The notes beneath the pieces are model-generated. The model worked only from the letters and a program-made list of their open reading frames with translations. It was not told the DNA's origin and ran no database searches. 47,547 bases of DNA from Acidobacteriota bacterium (GTDB lineage Bacteria; Acidobacteriota; Vicinamibacteria; Marinacidobacterales; Marinacidobacteraceae), in the NCBI GenBank assembly GCA_022828085.1, contig JAJEIY010000018.1:1-47547 (forward strand). The letters are read 5' to 3'. Of the stretch, positions 40,267-47,547 are shown in pieces. The translations under genes were made by a program, and so were the position numbers. The first letter of the stretch is position 1, and each line of letters opens with the position of its first letter.

Positions 40267-41066
40267 CCATCAAGCGCGATCCATCGGGCCGCCGCTCGAT
40301 CCAGGCCGAAGCCGAAGTCCCCGGCACGCCCGAGGAGGTCTGGGAGGCCATCGCCACCGGCCCCGGCATCGGTTCCTGGTTCTACCCGACGGACGTCGAG
40401 GAGCGCGTCGGCGGCGCCCTCAGCTACCACACGGGTTCCGAGATGGACCACATTCCGGCGAAGGTGACCGCCTGGGACCCGCCCCGGAGATTCCGCCACG
40501 AGGGAAAGGACTGCGGGCCGGAGGGGCCGCCGACGGCCACCGAGTGGACCATCGAGCCGCGCGCCGGCGGCCGCTGCCTCGTGCGCGTGGTGCACAGCCT
40601 CTTCGCCAGCACCGACGACTGGGACGACCAGCTCGAGAACTTCGAGGCCGGCTGGCCGCAGGCGCTCGTCATCCTGCGGCTCTACCTCGCCCATTTCCGG
40701 GATCGGCGCGCCTCGATCCTGCGGGCCTACGGCGCGTTCGACGGCTCGGTGGACGAGGCGTGGACGGCCCTGCTGGCCGCGCTCGACGCGCGCGGACTCG
40801 CCGCGGGCGACCCCTGGACGCTCTCCGCTTCGGGCGCGGCGAGCCTCGCCGGCACCCTCGAAGAGGTCCACGCGACCTCGCGCCAGCCGACCGCCTTTTT
40901 CCGTACGCGCGAGCCGGCGGCGGGAATCGCGGCGGCGTGCGCCTACAAGATCGCCGAGCGGGCGACGGTGGTGCTCAGCGTCTACTTCTACGGCGACGGC
41001 GCCCCGGCAGCCGCCGCGCGCGACGAGGCGGCCTGGCAGGCGTGGATGAAGGACCGCTTCCCCTAG
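40263..41066 (+). CDS. SRPBCC/AHSA1-domain protein
   Basis: A 267-residue soluble protein with START-like folds. Residues 10-150 form an AHSA1-type domain (VPGTPEEVWEAIATGPGIGS, WDPPRRFRHE, TEWTIEPRAGGRCLVRVV), and a shorter second part (about 155-265) looks like a related repeat. Such proteins bind hydrophobic ligands or help stress responses. The pairing of an ArsR-type regulator with an AHSA1-domain protein, with a 4-base overlap, is common; the ligand is unknown. It stands beside a thiol-redox operon and may share its inducer. Confidence 0.85.
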   Translation: MTIKRDPSGRRSIQAEAEVPGTPEEVWEAIATGPGIGSWFYPTDVEERVGGALSYHTGSEMDHIPAKVTAWDPPRRFRHEGKDCGPEGPPTATEWTIEPRAGGRCLVRVVHSLFASTDDWDDQLENFEAGWPQALVILRLYLAHFRDRRASILRAYGAFDGSVDEAWTALLAALDARGLAAGDPWTLSASGAASLAGTLEEVHATSRQPTAFFRTREPAAGIAAACAYKIAERATVVLSVYFYGDGAPAAAARDEAAWQAWMKDRFP

Positions 41067-41101
41067 ACAACCGGAATCGCGGCTTCAGCCGGCACGGGCA
41101 A

Positions 41102-41126
41102 GCCGGCGGCGCCATCACGGCGGTGG
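41102..41126 (+). repeat. Partial REP tail
   Basis: CAAGCCGGCGG is followed by CGCCATCACGGCG, matching the tails at 22880 and 29511. A shortened hairpin (GGCTTCAGCCGGC) precedes it at 41085-41097. It lies upstream of the secreted-protein gene, in the same orientation. Confidence 0.6.
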
Positions 41127-41167
41127 GTATCCTGACGGCGCTTCCGACCTGCTTGAGGAGATCCCGT

Positions 41168-41854
41168 ATGCGAGCTGCCCACCCTCCCTGGCGACCCGCG
41201 GTGGCCGCGGGCCTGTTCCTGGTCCTTCTGGCGACCCTCGCCCCGGCCCAGTCGGGAATGAACCTCGAGCGTCCCGGCCACTGGAAGGCCCGCTACGACG
41301 ACGGGGCCAGCGCTTCCGGGCGCCGTTTCGTAGTGATGCGGCCCGGCTGGCACGTGTTCGCCGGCCCCGGCGGGCTGTTCTGGGACCCGGGGAGCTTCGC
41401 CTCGGGCAACTACGCGGTCAGCAGCACCATCTTCCTGTTCCCGGAGGGCGACCCCGAGCAGTCCGGCTCCACCCGCCTCGACAGCTCCTTCGGTCTCTTC
41501 CTCGCCGGAGGTGACATCGAGAGTGCGTCACCGGGCTACGTGGCGTTCGAGATCCGGAACGACGGGCAGTTCCGCGTCGCCGAGCACTCCGGCGGAGAGG
41601 AGAACGACCTCGTGTCCTGGACCGGGCACGACGCCGTCGAGACCCTGGCCGCCGACGCCACCGGACCGCTGAAGAACATCCTCGGCGTGGACGTCCGCGG
41701 CGACCGGGCCGTGTTCTACGTCAATGACATTCAGGTGGCGGAGTTGCCGGCCGACGGGTTGCCGCTCGACGGTGCGATCGGGCTCCGCGCCGGAGCCGGA
41801 CTCAGCCTGCACATTACCGAGATCGCGATCGGCCCGAACCGCCGCGAGGAATAG
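41168..41854 (+). CDS. Secreted beta-sandwich protein (family not recognised)
   Basis: A 228-residue protein with a signal peptide (PAVAAGLFLVLLATLAPAQ, cleavage near residue 28). The mature part has alternating beta-strand patterns (SFGLFLAGGDIESASPGY, then GYVAFEIRNDGQFRVAEH, RAVFYVNDIQVAELPA and GAIGLRAGAGLSLHITEIAI) like concanavalin-type lectin/glucanase or DUF1080-like folds. No catalytic residues can be assigned. GAGGAGATCCC precedes the ATG at 41168. Confidence 0.72.
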   Translation: MRAAHPPWRPAVAAGLFLVLLATLAPAQSGMNLERPGHWKARYDDGASASGRRFVVMRPGWHVFAGPGGLFWDPGSFASGNYAVSSTIFLFPEGDPEQSGSTRLDSSFGLFLAGGDIESASPGYVAFEIRNDGQFRVAEHSGGEENDLVSWTGHDAVETLAADATGPLKNILGVDVRGDRAVFYVNDIQVAELPADGLPLDGAIGLRAGAGLSLHITEIAIGPNRREE

Positions 41855-41870
41855 CGAATCGGGCCGTTTG

Positions 41871-41907
41871 CCTTGAAAAAATACGTCTCGCTGGTGTAAT
41901 TTCAAGG
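41871..41907 (+). promoter_or_regulatory. Promoter-like motif flanked by an inverted repeat
   Basis: CCTTGAAA (41871-41878) and TTTCAAGG (41900-41907) are perfect inverted copies. TTGAAA (41873-41878) and TAATTT (41897-41902), 18 bases apart, fit a sigma-70 promoter, which would start transcription near 41909, the predicted CTG start of the ATPase gene. An autoregulatory or hairpin role is possible. Confidence 0.5.
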
Positions 41908-41908
41908 T

Positions 41909-43063
41909 CTGAACTCCCAACATATCCCTCGCGCCGCGGCCCCTCTCGTTGAGCGGGCCCTTCGACGGAGTCCTGTCGCAGCGCTGATCGGCGCCAGGCG
42001 GTGCGGCAAGACGACGCTTGCCCGGCGGTTCGTATCCGCGGGTTCCCCGAACTACTTCGATCTCGAGGATCCCCTCAGCCTCGCGCGGCTGGACGAGCCG
42101 CTGACGGCGCTCGGCCCGCTGTCCGGCCGGGTGGTCATTGACGAGGTGCAACGCCGGCCCGATCTGTTCCCCGTTCTGCGGGTTCTCGCCGACCGCGACG
42201 AAAACCCGGCCCGGTTCCTGGTGCTGGGCAGCGCCGGGCCCGATCTGCTCCGCCAGAGCGCGGAATCGCTCGCCGGGCGCATCGAGTACCTGGAACTCAC
42301 CGGATTCCAGGTGGCCGAACTCGGCGCCGCGCGGATGCCGGACCTCTGGCTCCGCGGCGGGTTTCCCCGGTCGCTGCTCGCGACGAGCGACGAGGACAGC
42401 CTGATCTGGAGGAAGTCCTACGTCCAGACGTTCGTCGAGCGCGACCTGCCGCGTTTCGGGGCGGAGCTCGGAGCGTCAACGCTTCACCGGCTCCTCCTGC
42501 TGCTGGCCCACTACCACGGTCAGGTCGCCAATCGGAGAGCGCTCGCGACCGCCCTGGAAATCGGTGAATCCACCGTCCGGCGTTACCTGGATCTGATGGA
42601 ACATCTGTTCCTGATCCGCCAGCTTCGGCCGTGGCACGAGAACCTCAAGAAGCGCCAGGTCAAACGTCCGAAGCTCTATTTCCGGGATTCCGGCGTCTTT
42701 CACCATCTGATCGGAGCGGGGACCATGGGGGAGTTGCTCACGAACCCTCGGCTCGGTGCGTCCTGGGAGGGCTTCGTTCTGGAAAAGACGCTCGTCGAAG
42801 CGAGTCCGGACCAGGCGTACTTCTGGGGAACCCACGCGGGCGCGGAACTGGACCTGCTGCTCTTCGCACGGGGCCGGAGGATCGGCGTGGAGATCAAGCG
42901 GGTGGACGCACCGCGCCGCACGCCTTCGATGACCGCGGCACTGCGGGACCTCGCGCTCGACGCCCTCTTCGTGGTCTATCCCGGAGACCTTCGTTACGAG
43001 ATCGGAGAACGGATCACCGCGGTTCCCGCCGCCGACAGGTTCGCTCCGGAGGCGCCGGCGTGA
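41909..43063 (+). CDS. AAA-type ATPase with DUF4143 domain
   Basis: A 384-residue ATPase. Walker A is GARRCGKTT (residues 28-36), Walker B is VVIDEVQRRPDLF, LVLGSAGPDLLRQSAESLAG follows, and the DUF4143 C-terminus includes KSYVQTFVERDLPRFG, LGASWEGFVLEK and GAELDLLLFARGRRIGVEIK. The last part is a nuclease-like fold in this family. Full-length homology begins near residue 5 (HIPRAAAPLVERAL), yet no ATG, GTG or TTG exists upstream of GTG 42131, which would remove Walker A. A stop (TAA 41897) limits the frame, leaving CTG 41909 as the start. The function of such ATPases is unclear. Its TGA overlaps the next start codon (GTGA). Confidence 0.8.
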   Translation: MNSQHIPRAAAPLVERALRRSPVAALIGARRCGKTTLARRFVSAGSPNYFDLEDPLSLARLDEPLTALGPLSGRVVIDEVQRRPDLFPVLRVLADRDENPARFLVLGSAGPDLLRQSAESLAGRIEYLELTGFQVAELGAARMPDLWLRGGFPRSLLATSDEDSLIWRKSYVQTFVERDLPRFGAELGASTLHRLLLLLAHYHGQVANRRALATALEIGESTVRRYLDLMEHLFLIRQLRPWHENLKKRQVKRPKLYFRDSGVFHHLIGAGTMGELLTNPRLGASWEGFVLEKTLVEASPDQAYFWGTHAGAELDLLLFARGRRIGVEIKRVDAPRRTPSMTAALRDLALDALFVVYPGDLRYEIGERITAVPAADRFAPEAPA

Positions 43064-44166
43064 TCCGTACGGCGGCTTGCGGGTTGCTGCTCGCCGCCCC
43101 CGCGGTTTTCGCCCAGGCAATGCGCGCCATCCCCCTCGAGGACACCGCCGAGACCAGCGCCAACGCGAGCCTCGGGGACCTCGACGGCGACGGCGATCTC
43201 GACATCGTCCTCGCCAAGGGCCGCCACTGGCCCCTCAAGGACTGGGTCCTCCTGAACGACGGCGCGGGCGGATTCGAGGAGCGGCACGAACTCCCCGGCT
43301 CCGCGGACAACACCTACACCGCGGCGCTCGCCGACCTGGACGGTGACGGCGACCTCGATCTGGTGGTCGGGAACGACCGGCCCGACGACAAACGGGTCTA
43401 TTTCAACGACGGGACCGGGTCCTTCGCTCTTGTCGGCACCTTCGGCGACGCGTCCTGGCCCACCCGGAACGTCACCGTGGCCGACCTGAACGGCGACGGC
43501 CGTCCCGAGATCGTCGTCGCGAACCGGGGTGGGCCGGAGAACCGGAGCGCCAACTACGTCTGCGTCAACGACGGGTCCGGGGCGTTTCCGGACTGCTCGG
43601 TCCTGTCGCGGAACTCGGCCACCACCATCGGGGCGGCGGATCTCACCGGCGACGGATTCACGGACCTGTTCGTGCCGCACCGGGACGGCGGCCAGAGCTT
43701 TCTCTACGTGAACGACGGCAGCGGCGGATTCTCCGAGACCCACGCGGTCGGTCCCCCCGAGTCCGCAACCCGGGCGGTGACCTTCGGCGACCTGAACGGC
43801 GACGGCACGCTCGACATCGTGCTGGGCGACCAGCTCGCGGGCGGGGTGTGGCTCTACCCGGGCCGGGACGGCACTTCCTTCGAGACGCGCCGCCAGGTCG
43901 GAAACCCGGCCGACAACGCCTACTCGCTGGCGGTGGCGGACCTCGACGGGGACCGGGATGCAGACATCGTGATCGGCAACCGCGGGGCGCCCGGCGCCAT
44001 CCTCACGAACGACGGATCCGCAACCTTCGTCCGGACCCCCTTCGGCGACGCCGAGGGCGCCATGTACGGACTCGCCATCGGGGACGTCAACGGTGACGGC
44101 GTTCCCGACATCGTGGCCGGGCGGTCCGACGCGCCGAACACGCTCTATCTGGGTCGCGCCCGGTAG
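43060..44166 (+). CDS. Exported FG-GAP/VCBS repeat protein
   Basis: A 368-residue secreted beta-propeller. Residues 1-19 are a signal peptide (TAACGLLLAAPAVFAQA). Six to seven repeats contain calcium-binding DxDxDG loops (GDLDGDGDLDIVLA, ADLDGDGDLDLVVGN, ADLNGDGRPEIVVAN, GDVNGDGVPDIVAG). This is the integrin-alpha-like fold used in adhesion and carbohydrate or protein binding. The start is GTG 43060, overlapping the stop of the ATPase gene. No enzyme domain is attached. Confidence 0.88.
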   Translation: MIRTAACGLLLAAPAVFAQAMRAIPLEDTAETSANASLGDLDGDGDLDIVLAKGRHWPLKDWVLLNDGAGGFEERHELPGSADNTYTAALADLDGDGDLDLVVGNDRPDDKRVYFNDGTGSFALVGTFGDASWPTRNVTVADLNGDGRPEIVVANRGGPENRSANYVCVNDGSGAFPDCSVLSRNSATTIGAADLTGDGFTDLFVPHRDGGQSFLYVNDGSGGFSETHAVGPPESATRAVTFGDLNGDGTLDIVLGDQLAGGVWLYPGRDGTSFETRRQVGNPADNAYSLAVADLDGDRDADIVIGNRGAPGAILTNDGSATFVRTPFGDAEGAMYGLAIGDVNGDGVPDIVAGRSDAPNTLYLGRAR

Positions 44167-44190
44167 CGATTCGGGCCCCGGGCCGCGCCG

Positions 44191-45282
44191 CTACGCGGGA
44201 TTCCCCAGCGTCTTCAGGTGCCGGTAGTGGGACTGCAGCGCCGCGAGAAACGACGGATAGGAGTGATAACGAACCGAAAAGTCGCGGCACGTTTCCTCGA
44301 CGATCTTCCGGAGGCGCGGGTAGTAGAGGTGGCAGACGTTCGGGAACAGGTGGTGTTCGATCTGGTTGTTCAGGCCGCCCAGGTACCAGGCCGCCAGCTT
44401 GCTTCGGGGCGCGAAGTTCGCCGTCGTCTCCACCTCGTGAACGGCCCACTCCTTTTCCATCGCGCCCGATTCCGGATCGGGTGACGGAAAGGCGGTGACC
44501 TCCACGGTGTGGGCCAGCGAGAACACCAGCGACAGGGTCAGGCTGACGGTCAAGTTGATGAGCACCAGCACGACCAGCACGTGCCACCAGGTGTTGAAGA
44601 GGAGCGGAAGGACCAGGGCGATGCCGACGTAGAAGGCCTTGGTCAGCCAGAAGTTGGCGTGCTGCGAGGGACTCGGCTTCGGCAGGCTGTAGTTGCCGAT
44701 CCGCCGGGAGATGATCCGGCGGATGTCGGAGTAGATCACCTGAAGGGTCAGCAGGCTGTACATGGGGAACGCATACAGGTGCTGAAACCGGTGCCAGGGC
44801 CGCCACTCCTGCAGGTGGCTCCAGCGCAGCAGGCCGCCGGTCTGGATGTCCGTGTCCATTTCCTCGACGTTCGTGTAGGTGTGGTGGAGGACGTTGTGCT
44901 TGTGCTGCCAGATCATCTGGCTGGCCCCGATGAAGCTCGCCGTGGAGCCGGCCAGCCAGTTGATCGTCCGGTTGCTCGAGTAGCTGCCGTGGGCGCCTTC
45001 GTGCACCAGGTTGAAACCGATGAGCGCGAGCGCCTGTGACAGGGCGAAGGCGGCGACGATCGTGGTGAGGACGTGCGGAGAGAAGAAGACCAGGAACACG
45101 TACGAAACGACGAACCCGGTCAGGATGATGGCGGTCTTGGGCAGCATGCGCCAGCCGCCCGTCCCCCGGGTCCTGATGCCGGGAAAACGCTCATCCACGC
45201 GCTTTTTCAGCGTCGCATAGAAGCCCACGTCCTTGTCGAAGGTGATCTTCCGGTAGGTGGCTTGCGCAGAGGTTGACGACAT
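44191..45282 (-). CDS. Fatty-acid desaturase (front-end/acyl-lipid type)
   Basis: A 363-residue membrane di-iron desaturase. The histidine boxes are HEGAH (94-98), HNVLHH (129-134) and QIEHH (307-311); a Gln in the third box is typical of front-end (delta-5/6) and related acyl desaturases. Helices at about 50-70, 73-92, 210-230 and 233-255 flank the boxes. There is no fused cytochrome b5 domain, unlike eukaryotic front-end enzymes, so a separate electron donor is needed. The region upstream of ATG 45282 is relatively AT-rich, suggesting regulation of membrane fluidity genes. Confidence 0.9.
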   Translation of the reverse strand: MSSTSAQATYRKITFDKDVGFYATLKKRVDERFPGIRTRGTGGWRMLPKTAIILTGFVVSYVFLVFFSPHVLTTIVAAFALSQALALIGFNLVHEGAHGSYSSNRTINWLAGSTASFIGASQMIWQHKHNVLHHTYTNVEEMDTDIQTGGLLRWSHLQEWRPWHRFQHLYAFPMYSLLTLQVIYSDIRRIISRRIGNYSLPKPSPSQHANFWLTKAFYVGIALVLPLLFNTWWHVLVVLVLINLTVSLTLSLVFSLAHTVEVTAFPSPDPESGAMEKEWAVHEVETTANFAPRSKLAAWYLGGLNNQIEHHLFPNVCHLYYPRLRKIVEETCRDFSVRYHSYPSFLAALQSHYRHLKTLGNPA

Positions 45283-45355
45283 GGATACTCGCTTTCAGTT
45301 TCGGTATTCAGGATATGCGGGAACCTGCCGTCGACAAAGGCGCCGGAACGATCCG

Positions 45356-47314
45356 CTAGCGGGGCCTCGATTCCCAGGCGTCCTCGCCGTAGAGGGTGAA
45401 TTCGTCCACCTCGAACCAGAACTCGCCCAGCTCCGCTTCGCCGCGGCGCGAGAGGTAGAGCCCCGTGCAGCGGGCTCCGTCCCAAAGGGCGGCGCCTTCC
45501 GGTACCTCAACCGGTTTCAGGTCGTCGGCGCCGAGTTCCACCAGCCGCCAGTCATCCGCCACTTCCACCCTCTTCCCGAACCCGACCCCGCTGCAGCGGA
45601 AGGTCAGCTCGAAGGCGTGACTGCCCCGGGCGTGGAACCGGATGCCGCCCAGGTTCTCCAGGCTGACCGGGTTCCCGCCGCGATCGAAGGGCTGGTACAT
45701 CTGGGCAAGCGGGCCGCGCGCGGCGCCGCTGGCCAGGGTGCCGTCCACGCGGGCGGCCGCCGGCGTCGCGGCGGCGCCGCCGGCAATGAGTGAGAGGTCG
45801 GCGCTCGAGACGCCGTTCGTGAACGTGTGCCAGCGGACCCCGGTGTGGGCGAAGAGGTCGCCGTCCTCGAAGTCGTCGAACGCCACGACCTGATCGGCCG
45901 TTAGGTCCTCGGGAAACGGTGTCGAGGAAGGCTTCGACGCGGCCATCGTCGGAGCGATGCCGTCCGAGAGGGCCACCAGGTGGTTCGTCGTCCGGATGAT
46001 GAGCTGTCCTTCGGAAATCGCCGGGGTGGCGAGGCACACCTCGTCCATGGAGTTCATCGCGAGCTCTTCGTACTCGGGACCGGCGCGGATGACGAAGACG
46101 TCGCCGTCCTCGCTGGTCAGGTAGACGCGGCCGTCGGCGGCGATGGGCGAAGCGGTGTAGGCGCCGCCCCGCTGGCCGATCCGCCGCCGGTACGCCCGCT
46201 CGCCGGTCGCGGCGTCGAAGACGGTGAGGACCCCGTTCGTCGCGACCACGTAGAGATAGCCCTGGTACACGAGCGGCGAGGCCATGTACGGCCCGTCGCG
46301 GGGAGAACTCCAGGCGACGTGGTCGTTGGAGTCCGTCCCCTCCGCCAGCGAGATATCGCCGGTGGCGCCGGTCCGGATCGCGAAGATGGGCCGGATCCGG
46401 TAGCCGCTCGTCAGGTAGATGAGCTCCCCGTCCACCACCGGGGTCGGGGTGGTGTTGTTCGAGCTGCCCGACATCCGCCAGAGTTCTTCGCCGGTCGCGG
46501 GGTCATAGCCGAACATGGTGCCGGCGCCGTTCGTGATGAGTTCGGTCCGCTCGGGTCCCGCGTGGACGGTCGGTGTCGAGAACGCGGAGATCAGGTCCCG
46601 CTCGGTCCGCCAGACTTCCTCGCCGCTGGCCACGTCGAAGGCGGCGATGAAGGAGCCTTCCTGCTGGTCCGCCTGCACGATCACCAGGTTCTCCCAGATG
46701 ATCGGGGAGCTGGCGGCCCCCCACTGGTAGGTGTCGTCGTAGGAGGCGCCCGAGTCGAGCGGGCCGAGATCCACCTGCCACTGCAACTCGCCGTCGAAGT
46801 CGTAGAGGAACAGGTTGCCGGTGGCGATCAGCACCGCGACGTGTTTCCCGTCGGTGGCCGGCGTGGCCGAGGCGTAGCTGTTCTTGGGGTGGCGCTGGAT
46901 CTCGGGGGCCTCGGCGACCGCTTCGCGCACCCACAGCACGTCGCCGCCCCGGCGGTCGATCGCGTACACGAACCAGGTGTTCCGCTCCCGGTCGGAGCGG
47001 CGGTCCATCCGCCCGTCGGGCCCGTAGCGGAAGACGGGGTCCGGATCGTCGCTGACCGCGGTGGTCAGGAAGATCCGGTCGTCCCAGATCACCGGGCTCG
47101 AGTGCCCGAGCCCCGGAACCCTTGTCTTCCAGAGGACGTTGTGTCCCGTCGCCGGATCCCAGAGCGTCGGCGGGTTCTGCCCGTCAGCGACCCCGGAAGC
47201 GAGCGGGCCCCGGAACGACGGCCACTGGAACCGGTCGTCGCCGCCCTGGCCGGCCGCCGCCATCGGCACGAGACACACGGCGGCGACCCCCAGAAAGACC
47301 CGCAAACGCTCCAT
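45356..47314 (-). CDS. Exported PQQ-like beta-propeller protein with CIA30-like domain
   Basis: A 652-residue secreted protein. Residues about 1-24 are a signal peptide (FLGVAAVCLVPMAAAGQ). Residues 30-470 carry about seven propeller blades of the quinoprotein/BamB type (WPSFRGPLASGV, VYAIDRRGGDVLW, AAFDVASGEEVWR, FGYDPATGEELWR, TVFDAATGERAYRRR). Residues about 490-650 look like a CIA30/galactose-binding-like beta-sandwich (AFDDFEDGDLF, GIRFHARGSHAFELTF, FWFEVDEFTLY). Similar proteins of environmental bacteria bind polysaccharides or act as pyrroloquinoline-quinone-like scaffolds; no catalytic residues can be fixed. An in-frame ATG 4 codons upstream (47326) is possible. Confidence 0.85.
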   Translation of the reverse strand: MERLRVFLGVAAVCLVPMAAAGQGGDDRFQWPSFRGPLASGVADGQNPPTLWDPATGHNVLWKTRVPGLGHSSPVIWDDRIFLTTAVSDDPDPVFRYGPDGRMDRRSDRERNTWFVYAIDRRGGDVLWVREAVAEAPEIQRHPKNSYASATPATDGKHVAVLIATGNLFLYDFDGELQWQVDLGPLDSGASYDDTYQWGAASSPIIWENLVIVQADQQEGSFIAAFDVASGEEVWRTERDLISAFSTPTVHAGPERTELITNGAGTMFGYDPATGEELWRMSGSSNNTTPTPVVDGELIYLTSGYRIRPIFAIRTGATGDISLAEGTDSNDHVAWSSPRDGPYMASPLVYQGYLYVVATNGVLTVFDAATGERAYRRRIGQRGGAYTASPIAADGRVYLTSEDGDVFVIRAGPEYEELAMNSMDEVCLATPAISEGQLIIRTTNHLVALSDGIAPTMAASKPSSTPFPEDLTADQVVAFDDFEDGDLFAHTGVRWHTFTNGVSSADLSLIAGGAAATPAAARVDGTLASGAARGPLAQMYQPFDRGGNPVSLENLGGIRFHARGSHAFELTFRCSGVGFGKRVEVADDWRLVELGADDLKPVEVPEGAALWDGARCTGLYLSRRGEAELGEFWFEVDEFTLYGEDAWESRPR

Positions 47315-47405
47315 CGGACCGCCCATCGTATCCGGGTGAGGGAACGAAGGGAACGCCGCAAGTCCCCCCGGGGAGGCTCGGCCGGCACCCGGCCCGCATG
47401 GCGCA

Positions 47406-47432
47406 GCGGCTTGGAACGCCGGTCTCCACCCG
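47406..47432 (-). repeat. Truncated REP-like repeat
   Basis: AGCGGCTTGGAACGCCGG and the arm TCTCC match the family, but the partner arm is replaced by CACCCGACTTCGCC. The rest of the right edge to 47547 holds no gene; only an ACAGG-TCG-CCTGT palindrome at 47473-47485 stands out. Confidence 0.55.
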
Positions 47433-47547
47433 ACTTCGCCACTTTGGACGTATCGGGATCTGCAAGCCGTTGACAGGTCGCCTGTTAGAAGAACGGGCGC
47501 CGGCAGCTTGGCACTACGTTTGTGTGTCTTGTTCTGATCTTCGCCGG

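Overview
The window is GC-rich (visibly about two-thirds G+C, with strong G/C bias at third codon positions) bacterial chromosomal DNA, densely packed with short operons. Signal peptides, a tricorn-type peptidase, a Trx7/PDZ-type (seleno)protein, M19 peptidase and CzcCBA genes fit an environmental Gram-negative. A Gemmatimonadota- or Acidobacteriota-like organism is my best guess, but no phylogenetic marker confirms it. No rRNA, tRNA, CRISPR array, integrase or insertion-sequence transposase was seen. The main repeats are short REP-like double hairpins in the gaps between genes.

Left part (1-13 kb). A ribbon-helix-helix antitoxin-like gene sits beside two REP copies. A five-gene minus-strand operon (4276 to 710) encodes a pterin-synthase-like protein, a cystathionine gamma-synthase-type enzyme, an MT-A70 adenine methyltransferase, NfeD and an SPFH/stomatin protein. 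Next come a fumarylacetoacetase-fold hydratase, an exported amidohydrolase and a cytochrome P450. A small protein plus retropepsin-like protease pair lies behind a perfect 21-bp palindrome. A three-gene plus-strand cluster follows (HemN-like radical SAM, halogenase-like flavoprotein, acyl-CoA ligase) that looks like a small specialised-metabolism unit.

Middle (13-30 kb). An ArsR-VOC-VOC operon has a near-consensus promoter carrying operator repeats. Next to it is a lower-GC patch with an orphan RusA-like resolvase and a decayed VOC fragment. Further genes are DUF2461, a VOC-bicupin fusion, a two-gene operon of a 3beta-HSD-like SDR and a steroid-5alpha-reductase-like membrane protein, a guanine-deaminase-like enzyme, ACC deaminase with an alpha/beta hydrolase, an SDR, a CsaA-like tRNA-binding protein, a tricorn-type protease, a SulP transporter and an M19 dipeptidase-like protein. 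A long 37-bp-arm hairpin element then precedes a homocysteine S-methyltransferase.

Right part (30-47.5 kb). A CDF-CzcC-CzcB-CzcA metal-efflux operon lies behind a palindromic operator candidate. It converges on the most notable gene of the window: a 435-codon thioredoxin/PDZ selenoprotein with an in-frame TGA in a C-S-P-U site and a plausible bacterial SECIS hairpin just downstream. The selenoprotein is co-transcribed with a DsbD N-terminal-domain-like periplasmic protein and is divergent from an ArsR-type regulator/SRPBCC pair. A perfect 12-bp-arm palindrome lies between the two units. The window ends with a secreted protein, a DUF4143 ATPase whose only fitting start is CTG, an FG-GAP repeat protein, a front-end-type fatty-acid desaturase and a quinoprotein-like beta-propeller fused to a CIA30-like domain.
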